Assembly (NCBI GenBank): GCA_963855995.1
Contig: OY979717.1
Location: forward strand, 39,801,957-39,865,956
Source: Muricea muricata
Taxonomy: Eukaryota > Cnidaria > Anthozoa > Malacalcyonacea > Plexauridae
Direction: 5' to 3'
DNA length: 64,000 nucleotides
Shown here: in pieces, positions 32,660 to 43,950 of the stretch
Position numbering within the stretch: position 1 is the first letter of the stretch
How the letters are laid out: every line of letters begins with the position of its first letter
Made by a program: the position numbers and the translations under genes
The notes under the pieces: generated by a model
Seen by the model: the letters and a program-made list of their open reading frames with translations, nothing else
Told to the model about the DNA's origin: nothing
The model's database searches: none

Positions 32660-33165
32660 GTGCTACAGAATAGATTTAATAAATTGATGGATTTAATAGA
32701 TTGATGTATTGTATACACTTTTAGTAAAATTTTCTTTACTTGCAAAATAAAACAGCTACACGTTGGTGGTATTATGGCAAAAGAATCTTGTTTAACATAT
32801 GTACTATGAAAGTCTTCAATCTAAATTAAATTCTAAAAAATGCAATCCTACTAGGACTCTGGACAGAGTGCCTGGCAAGTCACTCAGACATTGATTTTTG
32901 GTTATCTTAGTGATTACATAAGATGTGCTGGCAATGTCTTAAAATGCCTTGGAAGGTACCCTAATAATAATTGATTTAAAAAGGAATTAGTTGGGCAGAA
33001 CAGAAATAAGTGAATGTATCCCACCCCCAATGAACTCTCTAGTTACAGCCCTGCCTCTCTAGTTACTCTGCCCGTTTGGCGGGCGGAGTGAACGCCTTGG
33101 CAGGCGTCTTGTTACATTTAGTTTTCCTGCTTTTACTTGCATATGATATACTATGAATTTTATTT
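32660..33165. other. no gene seen
   Basis: AT-rich with one GC-rich patch near 33065-33110. No exon or repeat recognised. Confidence 0.4.
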
Positions 33166-33169
33166 ACTA

Positions 33170-34473
33170 TAAAGTGTTTTAACACTTAGGTATATAGCAT
33201 TTTGTGAAGCCTTTCACAAGTGTAGCAGTCTGTTTTAATAGATGTCAATTCCTTGCATAAATATTCGAACGCGAAGCAATGTTTTACTTTGCATATACGT
33301 TGAGTGATTGTGTGTTTGAAATTAAGTACCATTTTCAGCGTAAGCTTTAACATATCATCTACTGCAAACTATACTTGGCATATAGCATTTTGTATAAGCT
33401 TTATAGAGTAGAAATCCGCGTTAATATATCTAAATTCGTTCTTGAGATATTTAAATTTTCGTACGTGAAGCGAAATTTTAGTTTGTGTATGTGCTAAGCG
33501 ATTTTGAGTATGAATTTCAGGGCCATTTAAGCGTGACCTTTTACATATCATCTACTACAAACTATACTTGGCATATAGCATTTTTTATAAGCCTTCTACA
33601 GTAGCAATTCCGGTTAATATATCTAAATTCATTTGTGAGATATTTAAGTTTTCGTACGCAAAGCGAAATTTTAGTTTGTGTATACGCTAAGCGATTTTGA
33701 GTACGAATGTCAGGGCCATTTTCCACGTGACCTTTTACATATCATCTACTACAAAGTATACTTGGCATAGAGCATTTTTTTATAAGCCTTGTAGTGATCG
33801 ACGTTAATATATGTAAATTCATTCCCTAAATATTTAAGTTTTCGTACGCGAAGCAAATTTTAGTTTGTGTGTACGCTAAGCGATTTTGAGTATGAATTTC
33901 AGGGCCATTTTCCACGTGAGCTTTTACATATCATCTACAACAAACTATACTAGGCATATGGCATTTTTTATAAGCCTTCTAGGGTACCAATCCGCGTTCA
34001 TATATCTAAAGTCTGTCGTGAAATATTTAAGTTTTCGTGCGCGAATATTAGAGGTTCGAGGAGTATAGATTATCGCATCAGCTTGCTCATAAAGGCAATT
34101 TGTACATTGGTGTCTATCAACAGAGCCTACACTTGACTCTGCCGTGCCATTGCTACGAAGACCTAAAGACTTAATTAGTTTACACATCGTGCAGGTTGTA
34201 CTGTTTGAGTGTTCGTACGCAAAGCGAAATTTTAGTTTGTGTATGCGCTAAGCGATTTGGAGTATGAATTTCTGGGCCATTTTCCATGTGAGCTTTTACA
34301 TATCATCTACTACAAACTATACTAGACATATGGCATTTTTTATAAGCCTTCTAGGGTACCAATCCGCATTCATATATCTAAAGTCCTTCGTGAAATATTT
34401 AAGTTTTCATGCGCGAATATTAGAGGTTCGAGGAGTATAGATTATCACATCAGGTTGCTCATAAAGGCAATTT
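33170..34473. repeat. ~190-bp satellite, cluster 3
   Basis: At least five units, clearest at 33450, 33640 and 33830 (spacing about 190 bp), each with gtacg-gaagcgaaatttta, gctaagcgattttgagtatg, catctactacaaactatact and gcattttttataagccttct. The side sequence cagcttgctcataaaggcaa occurs at 34078 and again at 34452, where the HECT element interrupts it. Confidence 0.85.
34470..34473. repeat. ATTT target duplication (probable), left
   Basis: Pairs with 46801-46804. An uninterrupted copy of the target is at 34080-34130. Confidence 0.6.
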
Positions 34474-34632
34474 GTATGGAATGCCATAGCTGTCTTAGGT
34501 GGTAACTTTTCGTTACATTATACGATTTTGCATTATATGCGGTGCTTTTCACATTATATGCTGTGCTTTTAATGTTATATGCTGTGCTTTTCACATTATA
34601 TGTGGTGCTTTTCCTTTATATGCTGTGCTTCT
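34474..34632. repeat. left inverted repeat with ~20-bp minisatellite
   Basis: About five units of ttatatgctgtgcttttcac after ttcgttacattatacgattt. Confidence 0.85.
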
Positions 34633-36972
34633 GTGACCAAAATGTGCACTTGAGAATGCCTCGTCATAAAGACTGAATAATTGATCATCAGATGGTAAAG
34701 GCATGGTAGTATGCGACGCATATGGTAACGACATCACATTCGTACATGCGTTTGCCATTGGAAGGAACGACGTTGTCACTTCGAAGAATGTTATAGAAGT
34801 TTGAAACCTAACAATGGTTCCTGCGTCACAACAAGTAGCAAACTTTAATATGGAACCCAATGTGATATCACCCCTTCTTCCAGCTAGAATAAACAGCAAA
34901 TTTCATTTTTGGTAATTAACGATGCACACATATTGTTATTAACATTATTATATGTACTAGGTTTCGAAAAAATGTTGCATAAATAAGGAGTCCGTAATTA
35001 CTGTACATTTTACATCAATATGGACGGTGAAACTATTGATGAAAGTGTACTCCTAAAAGTGTGTTACTTTAAATGTATTATTGATTCCAAGGTCACTAAT
35101 TATATTTCAAAACATGATGCTCTACCACTATTACTGTGTGACACATGATAATACATATTTTGTAAATAATAGTACATATTCTGTTTGCTGCCGTTGGCAA
35201 CTACAACAATAGCATACAACATTTTGGGGGGCAGAACAAACTCGACAGCTTTGAGAACAAAACACAATTCCTATATATTTCGAACAAGATGTTTTTTCAA
35301 GAAATCAAATATGCATACAGCCCACACGTTTATTATATTTCTTATGAACTTTCCTTTATTAAATAACAAATGCTAGCGTGAGCTATCTTTGTCGCTATCT
35401 TCTGATACCTATGTATGAAGTTTAGGGAACATGTATTGCGCATATTGAGCAGTTTTGGTGACATGTCATATCTTATGACCTGATACACCTAGACATTTTC
35501 TACTCTCTAATAACCATCCCTAAAAGTGTCCATAACAAGCATCCTGATCTTAAAGTTTAATAAGCATTTGATTGTGGAGTTAGGGATGTGTGGAAAACAC
35601 CTGCATTAGGGTGTGGTTATTTTTTGGTAGAAAATTGTTACATTTCTGTCCATGACACTCGATGTATATTGTTCTTAAGCAGTAAATATTATACTTATAC
35701 TACCATATGATATGGACACTATATGATTATTTCTTCTACTAAATATTTAATCTCAACAGCAACTTCTTGCATATACTGGCACAGCAACGTATACACAGTT
35801 GTTTCATACATCCTTCTATTCGAACCAACTGGACTGAAGTGTGGCGTCAACAAAGCGTTTAGTTTTCTCATTGTAAGGACAGATGTCGGATTGGGCCTGA
35901 AAATTTCCCTTAGAAATGCGATTTCATCACAAATCTAAAAAATGTAATGCACATTGAACATATTGACCCACATGTACGTACTATACAGTATATGTACATA
36001 AGTATAAAACAATAATGAAAAAATCACTTGGCAGTCAAAATCAAAAATATGCTCAAGAATCTCAGAAAACATTAAAGCATTGGTACATTGACATTTGAAT
36101 TATCTCACATGTTGCTCCTGGCCCATATCCAAAGGCCAACACTAGAGCTGCATTTGGGGAGGTATTTATATTCCCATATATATGCTCTATAAAGCTCTAG
36201 TTTTGGCCCTGCCCATACCAGCTGATCACATGTTCCCACAAGTTACACACGAAAATAGGCTACTGCAGAATGTGAAATTTATTACCTGGAATAATACCAA
36301 CTTTTTCCAAGCCTTTCCTTAAGTTGATAAGTGATTGCAACATATTATTAGGGTCAAAGACTGCACCAATTACATTTTCAGACAAAAATTGTGGGAGTTT
36401 CCCATTTTGTAATACACTCAAGCCTACAAGAGAAGAAAAAAGGAGAGAAATGAATAAATGTCAATCATTTGTTAAAAACTGGCTTCTATAATGAATTGTT
36501 TGGTTTCTTTACATAATGATTATACCCATAATGGTTCCAACACAGGTATATTCATCAGCCAACAGCTCTCGTAATCCATTATCAAAATACTTTTCTTTTA
36601 TTTCCACCAGCACTAATCGGAAAAACTCCTTCCTAGGGCCACCATAATCCTGTGCTTGCTCAATAGAAAAAAACAACAATCACGTGTTATTAACTGTTGC
36701 ACATGTCCATGAAAAAAATTAATCATAAACTGAAGTAATTTAAAACTCTAAGTTGCAATGTGAATTCATTGACCTGCAATGCACCCAAGTGAAACCACTT
36801 ATTTTCTTTAATTGTATTGACCAATGAAAAAGCTCTGCAGCTTAATGGGGTGATATCTTAATTCTCCTGAGATTCCGGAAAGGGAGCCTGAGAAATGGCT
36901 ACCACATACAAGGAAGGCAGCAGGCGCACAAATTACCTAATCCTGACGTGGGCAGGTAGTGAAAAAAAAAAC

Positions 36973-36983
36973 AATCCTGTAAT
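36973..36983. repeat. gypsy flank and TGTAAT Polinton duplication, left
   Basis: AATCC at 36973-36977 resembles AATAC at 44947-44951 beyond the other gypsy LTR. TGTAAT at 36978-36983 pairs with 40475-40480. Confidence 0.65.
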
Positions 36984-37412
36984 AGTAGTATTACCCCCCC
37001 CGTTTGGTGGCGGAAGTAATTAGTATGCGCTGCCATATAGGAAAATGACGTCATTGCGAGGATGTGTGCACGCTAGGATGTGCACACTATCCCGATGCAC
37101 GCGAGGATGTGCGCACGACCTGGACATCTGAATGGTTTTCAGTTATCCTATTAGCACTATGAAATGAGAATACTGAGTCAATGAGACCAAAACATTCAGA
37201 TTGCTATGATGGAGTGTTTACACAGAAAACTGGCATCAAAAGAAGGAAAAAGGGGGTATGGCGAATGCGAAATCGTAGTGATTTTGGAGCAAAATATTGT
37301 TGTGAGGCTTGTTTGCATAAATGAATACGGACACAGATTAACGTTTGGAATATTTTATTATGTAAAGTATTACGATAGAATAGAAATACATTGTGGAGCC
37401 TTCTTTCATACA

Positions 37413-37796
37413 CTAATTAAATATATAAACTGTATTTGAACAAAGTTTGTTCAATTCGACTTTCTTCGTTTCTGTCTTGTGTTGACTAGTGTTCCCGAGC
37501 TCCGATGCGGCCGTGCGTACGGGAGTGTTTGTCATTTTTTCTTCTTGCTTTGTTAAATCACTTCCCTTCTTTTCCGCACCGAGTGTGGTGGCCATTTCTA
37601 TTTTCTTGGCTTCTTTTTCACCTCCAGAAGGCCGAGGTAGGTCAGTGTACGGATGCCATGACGACACCCTGGCTCGCTTAAGATAGGTTTTTCTCTCTTT
37701 GGAAGATAAGCCATGCACTTGGTGAAGATGTGTACTGATACTTTTTAAATCAGGTCGTCCGCAAACTGGACAGGTCTGGCGAAATCGTCTCGGCAT
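37413..37796 (-). CDS. zinc-finger protein in left Polinton inverted repeat
   Basis: Starts MPRRFRQTCPVCGRPDLKS, then ISTHLHQVHGLSSKER: a single C2H2-type finger (CPVC ... H-x4-H) followed by a basic, then Lys/Glu-rich disordered tail ending NTVYIFN. I chose the Met at 37796 because the same MPRR start is found in the central paralogue and the inverted copy. Function unknown; DNA or protein binding is likely. The central paralogue suggests an old gene duplication within the element family. Confidence 0.55.
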   Translation of the reverse strand: MPRRFRQTCPVCGRPDLKSISTHLHQVHGLSSKERKTYLKRARVSSWHPYTDLPRPSGGEKEAKKIEMATTLGAEKKGSDLTKQEEKMTNTPVRTAASELGNTSQHKTETKKVELNKLCSNTVYIFN

Positions 37797-38383
37797 GACC
37801 GCTATCGTAAATGATCCATGTTTGCATGCAAGTTGACCTTTACATGACCACAACTCTCTCAGGAGACACTTTCCTTAGCGTCCTGCGTAAGAAGACTGGT
37901 GAGGGACTCCTTCACCGGCGCAAAGACTGTCAAACGGGACGCTTTTTTCGCGTCCCTGTGTCCCTTGCATCAATTTGCTAATTGTTTTACTGCTACTTTT
38001 CCTTAGGGGACGTAAGGACGTGGGGACTTTATTGCAGGACTTTTTTATGTGTCCCGCTCAACGAGACACTCTGACAGGACACTTTTTCATGTCCCCGTGT
38101 CCCTTGCGTCAATTTGCTAATTGTTTTGCAATGTCTGCAACTTTTCCTTAAGGGACGCAAGGACTAAAGGACTTTATTGCGGGACATTTTTCAAGCGACC
38201 CGCACAACGGGACACTCTGACGGGACACTTTTTCGCATCCCGATGTCCCATTTTAACCAATCGTTTTCCTGAATTTGGCGTCCAACACGAAGGGACTGGT
38301 GCAGGGGAGTGGTAATTAAACTCAAACACTGATCAAACAGTACGCCTGTTTCAACTGTTTTATTTGAACACATGTAGTATTAA

Positions 38384-38725
38384 TTAACGATAATGATAAT
38401 ATAATTCATTTCTTAATCCATAAGGCACGCAAGCGTTGTCTTCATCATCATCATCTTCGTCGGGGAAGTGTTGCCTGTCTTCTAACATACGTTCCAAGAG
38501 AAATTTTCTCTTTTTAACAGCTGCAACCAAAGCTTCGTCAGGATCAAACTCATCTCTGGTTTTCATTATTTTTCTATGTACAGGATCCCTTTTCAGTTGC
38601 ATCATCCATTGCAGGCGATCCATATAAACATTTCCCAATTCCTTTCGAAGCTCTGGTAAAATAGCCGCAAAGGCTTGTTTCTTCGTGTCAATTTCGCTAA
38701 ATCCTTCATTTTCAAAACTTTGCAC
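38384..38725 (-). CDS. unknown acidic-tailed protein in Polinton remnant
   Basis: 113 codons, mostly helical with charged residues, then DEDDDDEDN near the end and a Tyr-rich C-terminus (LRNELYYHYR). It lies downstream of the MPRR zinc-finger ORF on the same strand, in the same order as a two-gene unit. A degraded acidic stretch lies between them (38740-38970). Not recognised. Confidence 0.4.
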   Translation of the reverse strand: MQSFENEGFSEIDTKKQAFAAILPELRKELGNVYMDRLQWMMQLKRDPVHRKIMKTRDEFDPDEALVAAVKKRKFLLERMLEDRQHFPDEDDDDEDNACVPYGLRNELYYHYR

Positions 38726-38967
38726 AAGTTCACTGTGCTTTGTATGAAGTTGCTTTGTCTATTAATGCTCTCCAGGGATCGGCCTCCTCGTCAGAGTCGT
38801 TCGTCTGTTCTGAACTTTCGCCTTCATTACTAGCGTCGTCAGTCTCTTCGGAACTTTTGTCGTCGTCCGATTAACTGAAAATATCTTTGTTCGAAACTGT
38901 TGACGTTTCATCATCGGATTCATTTCACATTCTTTTAGGACTCGACATTTCTTCTTCAGATTCCTCA

Positions 38968-39183
38968 TCACGTGCTACTGTTGACATGTCGTCCTGAGTC
39001 ACTCCGCATTCTTTTTCGACTCGACATGTCTCCTGGTTTTTCTGGATCACCTAGATATTTTGCTCCAGAAAGATAATATTTCCTTTCTACGGCCGAGAGT
39101 TGATGAATGTCTTCTAAATGGTTCGATAACTTCACCAGATTCCTTTTTCCGCAAATGGGACAATCTTTACGTCTTCGTGGCAT
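38968..39183 (-). CDS. zinc-finger protein, central Polinton copy
   Basis: MPRRRKDCPICGKRNLVKLS, HLEDIHQLSAVERKYYL: same C2H2 layout as the ORFs in the inverted repeats but clearly diverged from them. The downstream part runs into a Ser/Arg-rich segment and a frameshift. Confidence 0.5.
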   Translation of the reverse strand: MPRRRKDCPICGKRNLVKLSNHLEDIHQLSAVERKYYLSGAKYLGDPEKPGDMSSRKRMRSDSGRHVNSST

Positions 39184-39630
39184 GCTACCAACTGCGTTTG
39201 ACGACTAACTGCACCCTCTTAAAAGTGTCCCGCATGAGGAAGTCTCTTCCAACGGGATGCATACATGTGTCCCTGTAAGAAAAAGGTTGTTGACATTGCT
39301 CCACAGCAAAAATTTGTCCTGGTAAATGCACCAAACTGGCGCCAAGGACATTGGGACCCTTGAAAAATGTCTTGCAATAAAGTCCTTTAGTCCTTGCGTC
39401 CCTTAAGGAAAAGTTGCCGACTAAGGAAAGGTAGCAGTAAAACAATTAGCAAATTGATGCAAGGGACACAGGGACGCGAAAAAAGCGTCCCGTTTGACAG
39501 CCTTTGCGCTGGTGAAGGAGTCCCTCACCAGTCTTCTTATGCAGGACGCTAAGGAAAGTGTCTCCTGAGAGAGTTGTGGTCATGTAAAGGTCAACTTGCA
39601 TGCAAACATGGATCATTTACGATAGCGGTC

Positions 39631-40014
39631 ATGCCGAGACGATTTCGCTGGACCTGTCCGGTTTGCGGATGACCTGATTTGAAAAATATCAGTACACATC
39701 TTCACCAAGTGCATGGCTTATCTTCCAAAGGGAGAAAACCCTATCTTAAGCAAGCCAGGGTGTCATCATGGCATCCGTACACTGACCTACCTCGGCCTTC
39801 TGGAGGTGAAAAAGAAGCCAAGAAAATAGAAATGGCCACCACACTCGGTGCGGAAAAGAAGGGAAGTGATTTAACAAAGCAAGAAGAAAAAATGACAAAC
39901 ACTCCCGTACGCACGGCCGCATCCGAGCCCAGGAACACTAGTCAACACACGACAGAAACGAAGAAAGTCGAATTGAACAAACTTTGTTCAAATACAGTTT
40001 ATATATTTAATTAG
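39631..40014 (+). pseudogene. zinc-finger ORF in right Polinton inverted repeat, nonsense codon
   Basis: Inverted copy of the 37413-37796 ORF. At 39667 TGA replaces the CGA of the other copy, a CpG-to-TpG change just after CPVCG. Downstream it stays open to NTVYIFN. Confidence 0.75.
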
Positions 40015-40474
40015 TGTATGAAAGAAGGCTCCACACTGTATTTTTATTCTATCGTTATACTTTACATAATATATTTCAAACGTTAATCTGTGTCCATATT
40101 CATTTATGTAAACAAACCTCGCAACAATATTTTGCTCCAAAACCAGTACGATTTCGCATTCGCCATACCCCTTTTTTCCTTCTTTTGATGCCGGTTTTCT
40201 GTGTAAACACTCCATCATAGCAATCTGAATGTTTTGGTCTCATTGACTCAGTATTCTCATTTCATAGTGCTAATAGGATAACTGAAAACCATTCAGACGT
40301 CCGGGTCGTGCGCACATCCTCGCGTGCATCAGGATAGTGCGCACATCTTCGCATGCATTGGGATAGTTCGCACATCCTAGCGTGTGCACATCCTCGCAAT
40401 GACGTCATTTTCCTATATGGCGGCGCATACTAATTACTTCCGCCGCCAAACAAGGGGGGGGGGGTAATACTACT

Positions 40475-40651
40475 TGTAATATTCAGACTTGTATTTTGTA
40501 TGCTTTTATTTCGCTATATATGCTTTGACCTTGCTATTGTAAACACAACTATCCTCTTCAAATATATGCATGCAACTACTCGCGTTTCTTCGCATCTGTC
40601 AATCATTCTTATATAAACATGCAGTTAATACGTTAATTGTTAATTACTATA
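40475..40651 (-). repeat. gypsy 3' LTR
   Basis: Same length as 44770-44946 with a handful of differences. Its outer six bases TGTAAT also form the right Polinton duplication. Confidence 0.9.
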
Positions 40652-40736
40652 CCATCCCCTTTTTTTTTTTAAGAAAATGTAAATGTTTCTTTGTGGATTA
40701 GTTAATTAGTTTATCTTTAAACTACGATTATCACGA

Positions 40737-42112
40737 TTACGTTATAATGTTTGACGGAACACTGTGTCCGTATCTTTCCGGTTGTCTTGTTGTTCTTGTC
40801 GATCGACGTAGATCTACATCTGCGTTGTTTGCGTTATCTTCATTCACATTGACTCGTGGTGTGGCAGGGTTTCGATTATTGAAGTTGTCAGCAAAATCAT
40901 CTGTATCTTCGGAGTTGTATTGCTCGTTGTTGGGTTTAGGAATTTTTTTAAAATACAACACATTTCGCTCCACCACATGTCCGTGTTTATTTTTGGCTCT
41001 AACAACCGTTTTGTTTCGGTACACTACTACATAGGGTGTTTGATTAAAGTTCGCCGTTAACTTGTTTTTCTTCTCTTGTTTCACTAATACATGGTCTCCG
41101 ACTTTGATTCCGCATTTCTTCGATTATTCGTGTACTCTTTATTGTACATTTGTCACTTTTCTTCATTCTTTCGTGCTTCTCTGTGTCGATTGGTAATGTT
41201 TTTCTTTTGGAGAACTAGAAGCTTGCCTTAGACTGTTCGATTAAATAGTAGCTCGGCTGGGGGGGCCCCGATTGTGGTATGAGGTGTTGTTCTGTATTGC
41301 AATAAAAATCTGTTCAATTCTTGCTTCCATGGGCGACCTTCGATTTTCGCTGTCTTAAGAGCCTTTCCTAGCGGTTGCATGAATCGCTCGACCGATGAAT
41401 TTCCTTGGGGCCATAGTGGAGTGGAAAATTCTGGTGTTATCCCTAGAGTGTTTAGGTATCTCTTGTACTCTTCCCCATTAAACGGTGGACCGATTTCAGA
41501 ATCTTGGGTATTCTGTGAACAGCAAAGATTTTATCTAATTTGGGAATCACTGCTGAAGCCTTGGTTGAGTGCACGATTTCTACGTCGGGGGAATCTCGAA
41601 TACCTGTCGATTACCACTAAAAGATACTCATTCGATGGTAACGGTCCATAGAAGTCCACATGTACAACTCTCCACAGATGCTTTGGCATTCTCGTTGTAG
41701 CTATTGGTTCCGGCGCAGTTGGTCGTCCGACAGCCTGACAGGTGACACATCGTTCGATAGTGTTTTGTATCATGGTATCTATTTGAGGAAACCATATCTT
41801 TTCTCTAACAAGTCGTTTTGTCTTTTCAATACCAAGATGTGCTTCATGAGCTAGATTTATCACTCGTTGTTGCAATGCAGTTGGAACAACAATTCGTGTT
41901 CCTCGTAATATTATGCCTTGGGTAGTGGTTGTTAACTCATTCTTAACTAGTTTAAACAGTTTTACCGCCGGGGAGTCCCACTTGTTGGTCTTAATTGCGT
42001 CTTTAAGCTCTGTTAACACAGCATCGGCATTTGTAGCTTGGATAATTTCGTTTAACGACATCGCTTTCGGAATGCTATTTTGAGTTACGAAATTGATATA
42101 CTGTTCCGTCAT
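40737..42112 (-). pseudogene. gypsy integrase and C-terminal domain
   Basis: Zinc-binding H2C2 (HEAHLGIEKTKRLV ... RCVTCQAVG), catalytic core VVHVDFYGPLPSNEYLLVVI (first Asp), GPPFNGEEYKRYLNTLGI, then NSSVERFMQPLGKALK (Glu), LLQYRTTPHTTIGAPPAELL. The C-terminal part, in a separate frame from 41084, reads VLVKQEKKNKLTA-like and NVLYFKKIPKPN. Frameshifts near 41570 and near 41110. The second catalytic Asp appears replaced where DNGPPF is expected. Confidence 0.8.
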
Positions 42113-42618
42113 CTTTTCTTGTTTATGCTTACTTTCTTGGTTGGGTGATGGGATAAATAGTCAGCCGGGTTGTTGGTACCGGATTTATAAACTATTTTGA
42201 AGGCGTACGGCTGAAGTCTAAGTACCCATCTTTCGATACGTGCCGATGTCTTAGCTGTACGCTGACCATAGATTATCTCTAGAGGCTTATGATCCGTCAC
42301 TAGTGTAAATTCGCTTCCGTATATAAACAAATAAAAATGTTCGACTGCCCATATTATAGCTAAAGCCTCCTTTTCTGTTTGAGAGTATTGCTTCTCGGTA
42401 TCAGACAGAGCACGACTAGCATACACGATTATTTTTTGACTGTTCATGTCACTGTTCTTTGATTTTTGGGATAGAATTGCTGAAATTCCTACGGGACTTG
42501 CATCAACAGTAACGAATGTTTGTTTGTTTTTGTCAAAGTATGACATGCGCAGCGCTGACGAAATTTTGTAGCTTTTCGAAAGCCTCTTGGTGAGTTGGCG
42601 TCTAATCAAAACGAACAT
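42109..42618 (-). pseudogene. gypsy RNase H
   Basis: FVTVDASPVGISAILSQKS, SRALSDTEKQYSQTEKEALA, FTLVTDHKPLEIIYG, ARIERWVLRLQPYAF: typical Ty3 RNase H with its catalytic Asp/Glu/Asp series visible. Confidence 0.85.
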
Positions 42619-43264
42619 CTTTTCTCGTTAGTTCCCGCAGTGGGGCAGTCAATGTTGCAAAATCTCGAATGTATTTGCTACTATAATTAGCCATGCCAAG
42701 AAAACTTCTGACTTCATGTGAATTAGTTGGTTGTGGCGCGTTTAACAAGTCCGTTACCCGCTTAGGGTCTGGGCGTGTGCCCTCCGAGAAAACCTGTCCG
42801 AAAAATGACAACGTGTTGTTTAGAAAGCTGCACTTGCTTTTGTTCAGATGCAAACCTTTTGCTTTGAGGTGCTGTAAACACTTGTCAAGATTGCTATCAT
42901 GTTCTGCTCGAGTTGAGCCAAAAATACATCGTCCACGATATTCTTGTAGCGCTGTCTGGAGCGTATGTTGAAAGATTTCGGCCGCTGCATTGGTACCGTA
43001 ATTTAATCGTTTGTATCGGTATAGACCTACATGCGTGCTGAATGTTGTTATGTAGCAGGACTGTTCGTCTAATTCTATTTGGTGGTATGCCTGGCTTAGA
43101 TCCAGTTTGGAGAAAAATTTAGCTCCATTCAGGGCAAAACTAATGTCATTAACGGTAGGTATCGGGTGTCGTAGCCTTCTGATTGCCTCGTTTGCCAGTC
43201 GCATACTACGCATATACGCACCTGTCCATCTTTCTTTGGTACAGCAACAATCGGTGATACCCAT
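42602..43264 (-). pseudogene. gypsy reverse transcriptase, broken at the catalytic site
   Basis: FSKLDLSQAYHQIELDEQS, TTFSTHVGLYRYKRLNYGTN, LNKSKCSFLNNTLSFFGQVF, RSFLGMANYSSKYIRDF. At the YxDD position this frame reads LQEYRGRCIFGST; the neighbouring frame holds NIVDDV, so two compensating frameshifts flank the active site (about 42930-42960). Another shift near 43210 separates it from the upstream part. Confidence 0.85.
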
Positions 43265-43866
43265 GGGGTCGCTTCGTTTTCTGGCACTTTCTCTATTATC
43301 TCTTGATTTTCTAACTCGGTTAGCGCCGTTTTCACTTTTTCCCGAATATGGTAAGGAATGCGCCTTTGGGACTGCGCTTTTGGAATTTTTGTCCGGTCAA
43401 TGTCTAGCTTTATCTTTTCACCGTTCAACTTTCCAAGTCCTGAGAAAACTTCATTGTTTTTCTGAAGGATAGTTTGTAGTCCCCTAGCCTTTGTGGTAAG
43501 TTTATCAACATGTATACTGACAAGTCCCAATTCTTGCGCGGTGTTGAGCGAAAGTAGACTTCCGCAACTCTCGCCTTTCGCAACGTAAAATGTGGCTACC
43601 GTCATGCGTTGCCGAGTTTCTATTATCGCTTCAAATTTGCCTAAAAATTCAACTGGAGAATTTGTATTGTAGGCAAAAGCTTTGGTGTTCGTGCGACTTA
43701 GTTTCATGCCTTGAATTTTGTTATAAGTTTCGCGATCGATTACATTAATGGATGCCCCCGTGTCTATTGTTATTTTAAACTTCGAACCGCCCACTGTGAC
43801 ATTTACTTTATTATTGTTTTTGTGATTGTCAGTCATACTATATAAATAGTCCTCTTCGGAACTCAC
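43129..43866 (-). pseudogene. gypsy protease and RT start
   Basis: Retropepsin motif KITIDTGASINVIDRET with the catalytic DTGA, then a linker and the RT entry segment RRIPYHIREKVKTALTELE, PWVSPIVAVPKKDGQVRIC. Confidence 0.85.
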
Positions 43867-43950
43867 GTCTGACTTAGACTCTGCTGCTTTTGTGTCTATT
43901 GTTTTTAAATTTCTGGGTTGGTGTGTTTTGTTTGCGTTCTGTCTTTGGTT

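Larger units (their letters stand above)
36984..40474. mobile_element. Polinton/Maverick remnant, 3.5 kb, long inverted repeats
   Basis: Begins AGTAGTATTACC and ends GGTAATACTACT, flanked by the 6-bp duplication TGTAAT. Terminal AG...CT and 6-bp duplications are Polinton hallmarks. Inverted repeats are about 1.1 kb (36984-38055 and 39370-40474) and carry a small zinc-finger ORF each. The 1.3-kb centre keeps two reverse-strand ORFs. Polymerase B, integrase, ATPase, protease and capsid genes of full Polintons (15-20 kb) are absent. Next to the left inverted repeat a ~140-bp segment is repeated (37935 and 38085). Confidence 0.8.

Noticed and set aside
33369..34187. Short ORFs in the satellite (also near 30189-30583 and 47136-47427)
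   Set aside because: They follow the repeat unit in either strand and carry no domain; they are by-products of the satellite.
37000..37110. tgtgcgcac/gtgcacac repeats at the Polinton ends as a replication origin
   Set aside because: They are only short diverged terminal repeats mirrored at 40300-40400; nothing else suggests an origin.
38191..39445. Many short ORFs on both strands of the Polinton centre and ends (GTCCC-rich)
   Set aside because: They arise from the GGGACA/TGTCCC repeats and the inverted repeat; only the MPRR zinc-finger ORFs and the acidic ORF have protein-like character.
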